Shown: positions 46,065 through 60,406, counted from the first letter of the stretch. The stretch: 64,000 nucleotides of DNA from Phanerodontia chrysosporium (GCA_001910725.1 MJGA01000012.1:496001-560000); one strand, 5' to 3'. The notes: generated from the sequence alone by a model not told the origin. Numbers and translations are program-made.

Positions 46065-47876
46065 TCATGAAAAGTGCGGCCAGTAATTCGACCACGAGGG
46101 CAAATCATATGAAGCAGGCTGCAAATACAAAAGCTGGCGGAGACTCTCGACCAGGAGAAAGCCAGCTGTAGCGATGTATGGTATGGCCGCAGAAGTGACA
46201 AGGAATGCCTCGCCCCGTCGCTCACCTGTGAAGTTGCCCAGGAGTAGGCGACACGCGACGATTAGCGCGACGATGGACGCCATACCCATCCCCCAGAATG
46301 TCACAGCCAGCGTCGCAACACGCCAAAGCTGCCTCTCGAATGCTGTTGGAAAACTTGCGTTCCATCCCAAGAAATGGGGTAGGCCGTATATTGCTGTCAG
46401 TGCCGTCGCAAAGAGGTTGGAACGCACGATAGGTCGGATGCCTCGCCCCTTATAATCTGATGAGGTCTGCAATCCCGACGTCGGGGAAACGTATGGTCTG
46501 TCTGGAAGCTCCAGGTCCTGCGGGGATAGGCCATAGCGCTTTGACGCTGCATATGCGAGACGCCATCGGTTAACGTCCTCGGCGTGCAGCACGACGTGTT
46601 CAGCGGCTGTCTGCCGCCTTGCGTGCCACGGAACATGGCCTCTGCGATAGAGGACAGCCACCTTGAGATCGTGGTACGGAGTCTGACAAAGTCCTATCCG
46701 CGGGGTAAAAGTTGTTCCATTGAGACATTGCTGCTCTGGTATGAGGCTGACAAAGTCATTACTAGGCAGCAGCACGGCGTCCTCCGCGTCGATCTGCTCA
46801 GAGGCCGTGTGAATCTGATCGCGGGTCGAAAGCAGCGATGGCGAGGAAGGAATCGATGACTGCCTCTGCAAATCTGTAGGCAACGTCGTTACGGAGCCCA
46901 TCTCCGCTGGATACTGGAAGGACGCCGTGCCGAACAGGACGTGCATCTCGTCCGGGCTGCACATCGTCATGAGAGCGCAGGCTTCGCGCGCTTCCTGTCC
47001 GCGTATGAGCGTGGGCTCTGCGACGTTGAGCGGCTTGCTCCACCAGAGCATGTACGTGACGAGGGTGCAGAGACTATGGGCGACGGTGGTGACCTCGAGC
47101 AGGCTCAGTGGCAGGCCTTGAACGATGCGTGCGATGCAGTTCGTACAGAACCAGGTGATTTGGGCAAGCAGAACCGCCTTGCTCAGGCTGCTCGCGCGCG
47201 TGCGGTCTGTTATGGAGAGTTCGGAAAGGTTGGGGATAAGGTCGGGGTGGTACCGCATCAGGAAACGGATGCCTGCGGAGGTGATCGTCATGCGAGTCCT
47301 GCCTTGAGGCAAGAACGCAGGATCTTCTTCCTGGCCGTCCTCCGATGTCATATCAAAGACGAAGCCGCCCATGGCGGCGTAGAATCCATGGACAAGAGTG
47401 AAGGCATGCCGTCGTTGATGCCAGGGGACTGCTTGGTTTTTTCTAGATCCTGTGTAATTCTCTAAAGTGAGTAACAGTGGTTATTGAGCATTGCATACGT
47501 TGCGTACCTCTGGTTTACGCTCATCAGTCTTGGACCCGAAGATCCTTTCCAGGATACCTGGCTTTTCCGGCTCCTTTGGTGTGTGTAGGTATGTTGCTGC
47601 ATCATTGAGAACACCCTTTGCATTCGCGCGCTGATTGAAAGCAATGAACAGCAACAGCTCGGGACAGAACAGTGCTTCTGCCATCCACACTACGCTGGTG
47701 ACGAAGGAGCGAAACATGCCGGGCCGGTACGTCGGGATGTCGAAGTGGACGGCACTCCAGACACTGATGACCATGGTATTTACACAGAGCGAGAAGATGC
47801 CGAAGGTCCCGCGCCACACTGGTTGAGGGACCCAAAGGAATGACGCGTCGTCCGAGAGAGTGTGGGTGGCGTTCAT
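46065..47876 (-). CDS. multi-span membrane protein of unknown function
   Basis: Exons 47508-47876 and 46065-47459 give 587 aa. The N-terminal region has two or three hydrophobic segments (GTFGIFSLCVNTMVISVWSA, then SFVTSVVWMAEALFCPELLL). The middle is soluble-looking. The C-terminal part has at least four hydrophobic spans (including FWGMGMASIVALIVACRLLL and TSAAIPYIATAGFLLVESL). The intron end is read at agAG|AAT because only that acceptor keeps the frame (PENYTGSRKNQAV). The architecture matches a family common in mushrooms with no known role. No signal peptide or catalytic motif is seen. Confidence 0.75.
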
Positions 47877-48446
47877 AGCCTAACCTTAATGAGCAGACCT
47901 CGCCCAGGAATATGTCATAAAATGACGCACCTCCCGTGTCGGATAAAACGTGGATGGACGACACTCTAGCAGTCGCAAGTAACATTCCGCTCCTATATAC
48001 TGCTCCCTCGCAGCAATAAGGATGAAGGCTGGTTACCGATATGGTACTGGGAATCTCATGGACCCTAGGCGGACTTGAGGGCCCGAATGCATTCATGAGC
48101 CCGCATATGAGAGCTTTCTCATACGTTTGGGCAAGACGCTGTCGTGAGGAGGTGAGCAGGAAGCCCAGAAGCACGCGGAAGGAGGTAAAGATTCACACGC
48201 AGGCGGCGAACATCCGACTGCAGCCAATCGTGTATGAGCAGCCCTATACCGCGCCACCAGGCTCAACCCATTGCCGCCATGCAGCTGGAAACGCCTCTGT
48301 TCGACAGGTAGGGTGCCATAAGTTGACTTCCGAGTCTCTGTCTCCGGCAAGAACCGAGCAAAGTTCTATATCCTATGTCGCTGATATCATTATACACATA
48401 TGCAGCGATATCAGTATTCAGGATGTCTTTACGTTCATCTATGTTG
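47877..48446. other. intergenic
   Basis: Upstream region of the membrane protein and downstream region of the BTB gene; no gene recognised. Confidence 0.5.
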
Positions 48447-49744
48447 TTAAGGTGCAGTGACATGCGTAATGGCCGATGCGCTTGCGGAATTTGCAGCGCT
48501 ATCATGAGCCACAGGTTCGTCGGTAGTGTGGCTTTGCGCCTATTCGCATTCGGTGAGCATGCCTACTAGCAAAACGATTTTGACTTAACTCACCTGCAGG
48601 CCAGCAGGCCACTCCGGCACCTCGAAGATCTCCCCGAGCTTGCGCCAAGTGTTGTGGCGGCGTTCGTTGAGAGTTTTCCGCAGGGCCTCGTCGCAAGGCT
48701 TGCAGAGTTTCGAGTTCGGCTTCATTTGTTCCTTGTCAAGATAGGGATCCAGGTTGCTCAGCGGCGATGGGTAGTAATGCCACCCATGGTCAATCGACCA
48801 GAGCGCGAGGAACTCGAAGGCAAGGCGACATCGGAGGGTGTGCTGCAATTGGGCGGGCGCTGTGAAGACGATACCGCAAACTCGAGGAAGGATCTCATTA
48901 TCATTGAAGCCTCTTCCATCAAGGTCTTGCGACCTTCCAGGCATTTGCTGATGTCTTCAATGTCGATGTCCTCCTCGTTGTACTGGGCGCTTGCAAAGAT
49001 TTCCGAGTTGTCGATGTTGCAGCATGTATAGAATACGAGGGGTAGGATGGTTTCCATTTCGAGATCACGGACCAAATGGAGTAGGTCTATCGACTCATCG
49101 ATGTCGATTATAATGGGCGTAGTGTCGCCATCGGGCTGGAGGTTCGGGTCCCACTTGTCCAGGCTCTCGGTTGGGAACACACGCGCCAGTCGATACTTGG
49201 CCTCGTTGATGATCTCCGTGACCTCGTACTTGAGAGCGATCTTGACAAGTGCACGAAAATCATCGTATGCTATCGGAAGCCTTCGACTATCCAACCACAC
49301 ACTAAACGCCACGCGCGACATTACTGCATGTCAGGACGATACGGAGACCAGTAACGAATTTGCGTACCTGTTGCCTCCTTTGTATACGACTTCTAGCAAG
49401 TCATGGAAGCTATCGCCAGGGTCGTCAATACGACGTACAGGGCACCCCTCTACCTTCTCGGAGAGCTCGGCCAGAGCAGGTACGCTCAGAAGCGTCTTGA
49501 AGACCTCGGAGCGAAGCATCAGGATAGTCGCGTGTACACGGAAGGAAGAGTCCTTGGTGGCAATGATAACGTTGCCATCGTCGAACCAGAAGTCCTCAGA
49601 ACGTGTGGGTATCGCTGGCTCGGCCGCCTGGACTTGTTGCTTGAGTCGGTCCTCGGGCACCTCCGCTTTGACTTTCCTCTTCTTGCTAGGAACTTCTAGA
49701 TCAGTATCCTCGGCGCGGGAGCGACTACGCGTGCTTGCTGGCAT
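48447..49744 (-). CDS. BTB/POZ protein with C-terminal Cys-pair module (copy B), one frame break
   Basis: Exons 49368-49744 and 48594-49301, and probably 48447-48539. The N-terminus has the basic SKKRKVKAE signal. The BTB domain follows (DFWFDDGNVIIATKDSSFRVH), with the family intron after GGNR; the acceptor ending tttag keeps the frame (VWLDSRRLPIAYDDF). Near 48837 a C run appears one base short. The frame before it ends in the NCSTP region, and the family sequence resumes one frame over (RLAFEFLAL...). Restoring it gives Cx5C at the expected place and makes the first two exons 1086 nt, exactly as in copy D. The CKPC pair and the EVPEWPAG block are present. The last exon is inferred from copy D; otherwise translation ends at 48585. 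Confidence 0.75.
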
Positions 49745-52700
49745 TTAGAAAGCGTAGTGCTCAAGACCAGTGATCAGGAAAGAGACGAACCATACGCGCT
49801 GGCCGGGCCTTCGGGTAATTCGCGCGCGTGGCGAGATGTAATCGCACTTGGCATGGACGCGCCATGCCCTGCGCTTTATGCCCAAAGTCGCATTCATTCT
49901 ACCAGGCATAACCCCTTCGACGTTAATAATAGGAGTTGAGAACCTCGTGCTGATCACCACTTAGCGGGACGCGTTACATCTACGAGCTCGCTTGATATGA
50001 TGCGTGACATTGATCAATGGTTCGAGAAGGGATACAAGGGGACATCGGAGTCGAGTATGGTAGTGGAAGAAGCCGGCTGAGATGCTTTCGTACATGTGGC
50101 GTCGCTATCTGGCCATCGGATGGTTCGGAGGAGGGTCGTCAGCGCAGGTAGGGCTGCACCATCTGACACTCGCCGCAAACACAACTAAACTGTTGGTCAG
50201 ATCTGTGGGCGTGCTCTGCACATGTTACACTCGACCCACGGACCGCGACCCTTTGATCCAGGTTGATCCGCTGCGCCATCTGACGACAAAGTTGAGGGTC
50301 GCATGCCGGAGTGCAGGGACACAGAGGCCGGCAACAGTCAAACAGCACGTTCCGAGTCCGAGTCGTTTTGCGCCGTCTGCTGCCCTGAGATGTGCAGGGG
50401 CAGGGAGGTGGGGTGCGATAGTCGAGACAAAACAACACTCCGGGAGGCAGTGTTGACGGAGTGGAGGGTTGTTGGATCTTAACCATCATGAACGCATGAT
50501 GAACTAGTCTCGGTGGTGCGCATCCGCTCTATTACCTCCGCCCGGCCTCTGGAGGTAAATGGCAAACCACTCAGCATAAGGGTGTGCTGCATATTCGTGC
50601 ATGAGTCCGCACAAGTATGCACTGCCATTCCATTCCTCGACAGTATCGCCACTTGGCTTGCCTAGGACCCATCCCGTGCTTGACCTATGCATTTGGAGAA
50701 CCTTCGATGGAGTTGACAGAGGTGAATTGTAACGATCGTGAACACCGAGGACACCCACGATCTTGCTGCGGCCGATGAAAGATCAGGTAGGAAGAGCTCC
50801 ACGCGATGTGCAATAGACAGCTTTGTTCTCTGAGCTCAATGCATGTGCAGCCGTTGTTCCAGACGCAGATATCACCGAATGTCAAGATTATCTAGCTCCC
50901 GCATCCTGGATGTCGTGTGGCGAGTGCCCTGGGCTAACATTGACAAGGGCTGGCACACGCGACGCGGCGGTAATACACGGACATACAGTCACGTATGTAC
51001 TTCGCTTCTGCTCCGCCCCGGCAATGACGCAGCACTGGTTAGATCGGCAGCCAGGACATTCTTCTTGACAGCAGCAGGAGCGATAACGAGGCGGTGCAAC
51101 GTTGCGACAAGGGCCAGCACAGCCTCGTCGCCCTTGAGGTGCACGCGGAGGCCACGCGGCTCTGGCAGCTATACAGCGTCCGAAGCGATCAGGCCCGCCC
51201 TCCCCGCAGCGCCCTACCGCTGAAGTGCGCTGCAGGCCCCGGAGCCGCCGCCATGAGGTGACCTAGGGCACCCGGTGCCAGTGGGTATGCCCCGGACTGG
51301 GCACACAGGCCAAGGCCGACGAGAGCTCGAAGGTTTGCGAGCGTGCCGGCACGGCCGCAGGCGCCTCTGCCGCAGACGGTCATGCGACTCTGCGCGCACT
51401 CCGAGAACCACGCAGCCCGCGCTCGAAGGACGCTGAGGCCACCAGAGACGCCGTGGAAGGCGTACTCTGGTCCAGAGATGCCCCACGGAGCAGCCGTGGC
51501 TGGGATCGTCCTGGGATACCGCCGGTGGTAGAGCTCGAGGCGAGACAGGGCGACGAGAGGAGCACTGGGAGCGCGGAGGGGACGCGGTGTGACGGCATTT
51601 TGCTGGGAAATACACAGGAGAGGTGCCCGTTACGAGTGCCGCGGGACGTGGAGCGACCCTTTTGACCAGTGTTCGTGTTTCTCTCCGGTAGCGAGCAACA
51701 TCTCCGGGTTTGCACGTACTGCCTAGCGGCGGCTTCGCCCATCGAAAATCGTCCCTAGGATCCGCGCCATGTTGCGAGTTCGCTCGCGGGAGCCCTGTCC
51801 GCACTGTCGGCGCGACCGGTGCTCCACAGCCCGGGGAGGATAAGCTCTGGCGGAGCCGCACGCGCGGCGTCGGTCGCAGCGGAGCACCGCCCCCGGCGTC
51901 GACCCTTGCGAGAATCCGGGGGCAGGCAGGTACGGTCGTCCGTTGGAGCCTCGCAGGGCCGTCGACTGATGCTACTCAGTCAAGGATGGCCCTCCAGACA
52001 TTGCGCCAAGGGCTGCCACGGGCGATGGCGCAGGCGGCCACGGGTATACGAAACTGCACAACCGGATGTCAGTCGCGCGCACCCTGGCGACGGGCGACCG
52101 AACTTACGCTAACGTGACAAGCATGCGGTGATAACCTTTGCGTTGGGGGAAGCTAGTGCTAGATCCGGGGTGGCTTGGGCGCATGGATGGGTTGTGGCAC
52201 AACTTCGATCGTGGGCGGGAGGAGCTGAGGGCTGCTTGGGCGTAACTAGTGGTTGGCCTCGAAGCAGACCCACTGGACTAGCGGGTCGTCTGTTCGTGCC
52301 TGTGTGTCTATAGGCCGAGCGTAGAAGAGACCGTTAGCTGACGCAGCAAAGGCTCGAGACTGATACTTACACAGCTGCTCCACTGCTGACGAACGTCCGA
52401 GTCCCGCAGATCTCTCCACCGACGCCCGCGGCCGTCCCTGAGGGCTTCTTCCGCGGAATGCAGCGGCCTGACTCACGCTTCTGCGGGCTCGCACTCCATT
52501 GCTGTGGCGTCTAGCGTGAGACGTTGTCGTCGGCACCCAGATCCCTGCGAGTGACAGCTACATTTGGCAATACACCATGGCAACCGCAGCTGGTCAGGGG
52601 ACGAGGGCGACCGCAACGTGAAGCTCCGAGAGATTGCTCGGGGATGCGCTTCAATCGTGATTGTGTACACGGTGACAGATGAGACTGCAGCCGAGGAAGG

Positions 52701-54244
52701 AAGCGTGAGCCCACGAGGACGCACATAAGCTTCAGCTAGTGCTCTTACCTCTGCGCAATGCTTCCCGAGACGTCGCCAGTCGTGCGGCGCCGCCACACGA
52801 CCATCAATGCACGCAGGGGCCACCGGGGGCCTTCGTGGCGCCTGGCGACCCACCGCTCTCGCCCAGCGCGGCCTAGCGTATCTCGCTAGAGGGGCAAGAG
52901 ATCCCTCGCGATGAGACTCCTTGATCATGATCAGGGTATTGACAGCGGGCGGTGTTTTGGCGAGCTGCGCTCTTTGCGGGCGGATCATTCGGGCCCCTCG
53001 TCCCGCGGCGACGACATTGTGCCATCTTCTCCCGCCTGGGATGATCTGCGGCCATCTTCGCACGCGCGTCCGCCCTGGGAGGATGCAGCGTTGGGCCGTC
53101 CGCGCGAGCACATCGGTGCGGCGAGACATCGCGCGTGTACGTAACAGTGCCAACGCCCGCGATGGACAGGCTCATTTCATCAAGTAATAACCGGGCCAAG
53201 AGAGCGGAGAGGGCACAAGGGGCGGGTTCGCCCAATTATCAGTGATGAGGTCGGCCTACGGATGCCGGAGCTGCAATCCTTGGCCAGAGGAGGCGGGCGG
53301 GGAGAGTGCAAAGTGTGTGGCGGTTCGATCAGCTGCAAGCCGGCGGGGATGCAGAATGCGCTGCCTTCCCGAAATCCATATCTGGGATACCAATTTCAGC
53401 TGTGCAAGCCAGATAATGAGTGCTGTGTAGCGTACGTGAATCGCAGTGCTAGACTGCCCGTCAGTGCATAAGTGGGACCCGAGACCTGAAATCCAAGTCG
53501 AGGATAGCCCTTTCCGGCCACAAAGCGTGCGGCCATCTTTCGATGCGAGGGTTGATATGACCAGCCGGCAGCGAAGACTGATGCTGGAGCTGTTGTTTTA
53601 GGACATATTCCCAGGCCAGCTGTTGTCCTCGAGGGTCGGCGTCACCGCTGAGTTAGGAGTGTCACACATGACATGAGCAGAGAGAGACATGCTAGATGAA
53701 ACGCTTTGTGAGAAACTCTGCGCAGTTTGGTTCGAAATTGTGAAGCGTACGTCGGAGAGAGGGATGTCGAGTCCCATTCCCCGCTGCCGGGAATGCGCGT
53801 GTAGTGGAAGCGCTGGAGAGGCATCGCCTCGCGGCGCGGGGCAGTGTTTGAGGAAAAGCTGCACCGCCTGCGTATGACGCACTAGGATCTAGCAGCATCC
53901 TCGACGTCCTCGACGTCCTCGACAGCGAGGAAATATTTTGTGAATTTCCTGCGATTGGCGTCGGGATGGTGAGTGGGCGGAGCTTAAACTTCGCTGATCT
54001 AATTAGGGCGATTTCATAAGCTTGTGGACTGTTTTGGTCTGCGACTGCGACTGGGTGAGGCGGTTAGTTCCTCTCACTCTAACCACAGCCTCCAGAAACC
54101 GTACCGTCTCTGAATTACCTCTGGTCATCTCGGATAACTTGCCAGGCGTAGTTTAATCCAACACCTATACCAGCTCCGCCATTGCCAAACAATCGGCATC
54201 ATCCCCTTTCCCCTCAAGTATCATAAATCACAGCCCTGGCGAAT
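49745..54244. other. 4.5 kb with no recognisable gene
   Basis: Many GC-rich ORFs overlap on both strands (longest 226 codons, minus strand 52473-53153), but none shows a domain, a start context or introns. No transposase or reverse transcriptase motif was found. It may be old decayed sequence, a long non-coding gene, or the long upstream region of the transcription factor at 54245. Confidence 0.4.
53898..53924. repeat. 9-bp tandem repeat, three copies
   Basis: TCCTCGACG repeated three times, the last copy ending in A. Short and of unknown meaning. Confidence 0.6.
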
Positions 54245-56991
54245 ATGGATCCCCTACTCGTCACGTCCTCGCCATACATACAGGAGCAGCACGACTTTCA
54301 GTCTGCATCCTCCACTCCCGCACACTTTGACATAAACCACTCCGAGTCGCCCTACCTCGTCGACTCCTACTCCTTCGATCAGGACTTTGCTCCGGACAGC
54401 GGGCACTTTCCACACACGCCATCCTACAACGGTTCTTACCAGAACTCGCCCTACTCCGTGCTCTCAGACCTGCCCAACTTTGACAATACAGACGGTCCCG
54501 ACGCGCTGGCGTTGTTCGAGGACAACCCCTCCGGCATCTCGATAACGGAAGAGTACGATCCCGCCGAGTACGACGTTCCGAACGCTACCGGCCTCCTGAC
54601 TTTCGACGAGCATTACATGTCTGCTGTAGAGTCGGCGAACGCACACGTCTCCGTCTCGATTACGCCACCTTCCTACGACAACGCCCCATCGCCTTCGGCC
54701 TACGATCACGCCTCTCCTGCATCCAGTAACGGTGCAGACGACGATCGTTCACGAGCATCCTCTGCCTCGTCCTACATGCCGCCAAATTCGCCGCCGTTGA
54801 ATGATTTTACCCAGAACTTCGAGAGCATGCACTTCGAGTCACCGAGTTGGTCCACCTCGCAGCTCCCCGGGGACAGGCACTCGCCGCCGGCCCAGAAGCC
54901 GCACTCCCCTCCTCAGCTCGTCATCCCAGACATTTCGAGCCCTGCGACGACGGTTCACGACGAGCCGCCGACCATCAACGCTCCGGAGGGAGATGGTATC
55001 TCGTCGGGACCCCAGTTGCACATCGTTCCCGCGACGCCTATCAGTGGTGGCGGCGGTGTTACGCAGAACATCGCATTCCTCCAGCAAGGTATGTAGTCAA
55101 TCACTCCCTCGCTTTCGCTCTCGTTCTCCCGTTCCCGTCTCCGTCATTATCCCCTTGTCCCATCCCCCGCTGCTGCGGATTTCGCGGCGGGCATAACGCG
55201 AGGGCAACCCTAGCTTGGGGTTTTCCTGTCACGTATCAGGCGTCACAGCCTCGGCGTCACGCTCGCCGGTCGGTGTCCTACAGCGTCCGCGCCCCCGCTC
55301 ACGGGCGTCGGCGTCGGAGGCTGCACCTCCACCGCCGCATGTCGATATAAAGTGGGGATCCCTGTGCTTTGCTGCTACGCAGCCACCCCTTCCCCCCTTT
55401 GCCCGCATGGGAAACATTGACCTATCGCTGATCTACCCTCGCGTTTCAGGCAACGCGCAGGAGAACAACCAGCAAAGCTGGGATCAGCCACAACATCTCA
55501 ATCCTCGAGGAGCCAATCAGTCCTTGGCGTCTTCATCCCAGTACACCGAACAGTCTCAGCCTTTCTATCCCGGATCAAATCACTCGTCACCGGGGATGTC
55601 CTACGCCCCCATGCCCCAGGACTCATCATCTGCACGGTCTCGCTCACAGCAGAACTTCCTCATCCCCCAGGTACCCCTCGCTCGCAGCCGAAGCCTCTCA
55701 GATACCTCCCTCCGCCCTCCTACTTGGGACACAGCACCAATGTCCAACGTCGGCACCGTCAACATGAACGACGTGCTGCCTGGTCCAGGGTCTGCGTCGC
55801 CGTCACCGTCGCCGATGCTGGGCACCCAGCGGTTGCCTTCATCAGCTGGTTCCCAACAAACGACCTTCGGTCAGACCCTTGCACCACCCAACCGACTCCC
55901 GCAGCACAGCTCCTTCGGCCCACCAGGCTCCAACATGCAGCCGAACTACGGCTCCCGTATGACCACGGACTTCCTGTCTGTCGACATCGGCGCCACTAAC
56001 CTGCGGCGAGCCAAGTCGGACAGCATGCGTAGCAACTTCGGGCACCGACAGGTGCGCTCCGAGGACCTGCGCCACTCGTCATACTCGCCATCGCTGTCTG
56101 CGACGATGTACCCCCCTGTCGGGCAGTCAGCTCAGGAATTCATCCGCAACGCCAACCGCCAGCAGTTCCTCCACCCTACCCAGGCCATCATTCCATCTAT
56201 CCGCCAGGGGCACCACCGGCGCTCGTCGTCCGGCTCGCGTGAACGCCCCATCGGTGGAACAATGCTGTCGGCAGCTCGCGCCCGAGCCCATATCCCAGCC
56301 CTAGTGCCAGCCCTCGTCCGGGCTACCCTCAACTGCCCACTGGTCCAGAGCTGGGCATGAGCATCCCAACCCAGCCTCATCCCATGAGCGCCGAGCTGGG
56401 TATGTCGTTGAGCGGCCTGATGGACGCCGCGGGCATGAACCTGCAGGTCGGCGTCGGATCGGAGGCCATGACGGTCACGAAGGTGAACGTGACGACGCCG
56501 AGCACGGCGGACGCGAGCCAAAAGCGCAGGAAGCAGCCCGCGAACTTTGCGTGCCCTGTCCCAGGGTGCGGCAGCACCTTCACGCGGCACTTCAACCTCA
56601 AGGGGCACCTGCGCTCGCACGCAGAGGAGAAGCCGTACCAGTGCAAGTGGCCCGGCTGCGGCAAGGGCTTCGCGCGCCAGCACGACTGCAAGCGGCACGA
56701 GCAGCTGCATCTCAACATCCGTCCGTACCCCTGCGAGGGGTGCAAGAAGAACTTTGCCCGCATGGATGCGCTTAATAGGCACTGTGAGTTACCCCGTTCT
56801 TCTAGTTGTACGGTCCCAGAACTGATGGTTCTGCAGTGCGCTCAGAGGGCGGCGCCGAGTGCCGCAAGATCCAGAAGGAGATGCGCCCCAACGGCGAGGA
56901 GGCTCACGAGGCGTCGGATGCCTCGACCTCATCCTCCTCGCTCAAGCCCGATCCCGACGCTAACTGGGGCGGCGGCAGCATAGTCATGTAA
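54245..56991 (+). CDS. C2H2 zinc-finger transcription factor (one frame break)
   Basis: Nuclear DNA-binding regulator, possibly of the Crz1 or Ace2/Swi5 type. Exons 54245-55088, 55450-56783 and 56837-56991. Residues 1-640 are low-complexity Ser/Pro/Asn/Gln, as in activation regions. Three C2H2 fingers lie at about 648-730: [38 protein letters not shown] and a third, [18 protein letters not shown] short Ser/Asp-rich tail ends SIVM. Near 56257 the frame shifts after RERPIGG; one missing G explains it, and adding it makes the coding length exact (777 aa). As written, the frame stops at 56360, before the fingers. The first intron is unusually long (361 bases) and contains a TATA-like box and an in-frame ATG. 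The precise subfamily is uncertain. Confidence 0.83.
55346..55351 (+). promoter_or_regulatory. TATA-like box inside intron 1 of the zinc-finger gene
   Basis: TATAAA in a GATATAAAG context, 56 bases before an ATG (55407) that reads [14 protein letters not shown] and runs in frame into exon 2. It could drive a shorter transcript. Confidence 0.3.
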
Positions 56992-58458
56992 ATACCTGCT
57001 GCCCTGTCCTGACATCACGACACGACCGGCGCACCGACGACGGCTGGCACGGGTTGTGCGCCATCCACACTAGTATCACGACGCAACTCGGTTTTCCATC
57101 TTCCACTCCCAATGTACGTGCGGCTCTTGGACGGGATACTCCTTTCTATGCTTCTATCATATTCCAATTGGACGCTTCCGGGCGTTTCTTGTGCTTATAG
57201 TACTCATCTCTCTACACATCGCCTCGCTTTCCCTCGATATCTTTCATTACATGTCTTGCTTTTTGGGCTATTGTTGTGAAAGGTTAACCTTCCCCCCTCC
57301 TCGCACGCACGCGCGCGCGCTTCGTCGCTGCGGCGGCGGTGCCTTGCGCGTGCTAATGCCCCTCCTGTACCGTCTCTGCTCATCATCGAAGAAGCTATCC
57401 AACCCATTGTAGCCTAGATTGTCGTAGATACCAGATGCCTGCAATATTTATGTGGATCGGGTCTCAATAAAAAAACGGGTTTTTATGCAACTGTCTGCGG
57501 GGGCAGCGCGAGGGCGCACGAAGGCGCGCAATCAAGACAGAAGGCCGGGCCCGAGCCCAAGGGTCGACGCAGGGAGCGAAGCAGTCGCTATCAAGGGTCG
57601 AGGACCGCGACTGTCTTTGCCCAGCCTTGGCTCCGTACCGCCTCTGGCCGCTATCAGCCACGGGCGACGAGCTAAGCCACGAAGCGATGTCACTCCCTGA
57701 GCGGGGAACGTCGCATCCAGTACCAGCTGCCACGTCGGCGGCGAATATGCACAGTGCAGAAAACACATGCCTCTTCCCCCGCCTGCGGTCGCTGCAACCG
57801 GGCGACGGGTGTCGCCCACCGCGCCCTCGCTCCCTCGCGACACACCGGACATCGCACCATCCCGACTATCGTCCCACCCGGGGGGCGCAGCGCGCCGCGC
57901 GAAACACCGTCTGCAATGCAGAAGAGGTGGCCCTCCGTGCCAGGGCAACGCGCGCGCGATCGAGGCGGCGGCGGCGGGCGGGCGCCGTGTCGGCCCCTGC
58001 ACACATGCGGCGACCGCCGACGACCGCCTGCGCGCGCGCGCACGCCACAACACCGCGCGGCAACTCCGCGGCGGGCAGAGGCGGGGGCGGTGCAATCAGC
58101 GATGGGACGGGCGCGGACCGACCCTCGAGGCCGCCCCTCTTGCACCCCGCGATCTCGCGTGCCGCCGGCAGAGGCGGTGGCATCATGCATCAGCCCGTGC
58201 GGCTGTGCATGCTGTGCTGCCCGCTCGTTGCGTGCGATGGCAACCCCTGGCGGGAGCACACGCGGGGCTGGCGGGTGCGGAGGTGATGCATGGTGATATG
58301 GTTGTGAGAGCTCGCGGGTGATGGTGTCCGCACGGAGATGAGGCCCCGTCCCCACAGTGCGTGCACGCAATGTAAGGGCCAAACTGACGCATTCCATTAA
58401 ATCACCCTGAGATAGATTCTAGCACATGCACGGATCGATTCGTCTAAAGTCATACTCC
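56992..58458. other. GC-rich intergenic
   Basis: 3' regions of two convergent genes. Between 57500 and 58300 long ORFs appear in several frames at once, which is an effect of high GC content, not genes. Confidence 0.5.
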
Positions 58459-59980
<1,522 letters not shown>

Positions 59981-60406
59981 GGCAGAGTGCGGAGACAACC
60001 AGGCGGGCAGAGGCGAAGGAGGTGGGCTGCGATTGTCCTCGCTTTTGGGGAGGCCGATGAGGATGAGCTGGGCGGGGTCGTAGCCGGCGGCCTTGAGCTT
60101 TGTTTTCACAAAGTTGGAGACGAGGACAAGACCGGAGAAGACACCAAGGAACGAGGCGATGAACGCGAGCTGGTAGCGGTTGGGCATGCGACGGGCTGGT
60201 CCAAAAGACACCGCTCGTACGTTTGGGGAACGCGCGACAAGCGGCAACAGTTTCGTAAATGTTATCTATTTGTTAAGTCTATTTCTGGTATTCCCATCAA
60301 AACATATTGTAAGCAACATGACGCTTCGACAAGAATAACTTGATCTTGTACGAGATGTGTACACAACCGCTATGTGAGGTGCGTAGAATCGCGGATAATC
60401 CTCAGA
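59981..60406. other. upstream region of the b5 reductase
   Basis: Contains an in-frame extension (MPNRYQLAFIASFLGVFSG...) that may be the true N-terminus of the reductase, or a small overlapping reading frame. No other gene seen. Confidence 0.4.

Noticed and set aside
52473..53153. 226-codon ORF on the minus strand
   Set aside because: Arg/Ala-rich composition, competing ORFs in other frames, no domain, no intron or start context; consistent with GC-rich chance.
57532..58397. Long ORFs in several frames upstream of the b5 reductase 3' end
   Set aside because: Very GC-rich DNA lacks stop codons in many frames at once; the translations are Arg/Pro/Ala-rich without motifs.
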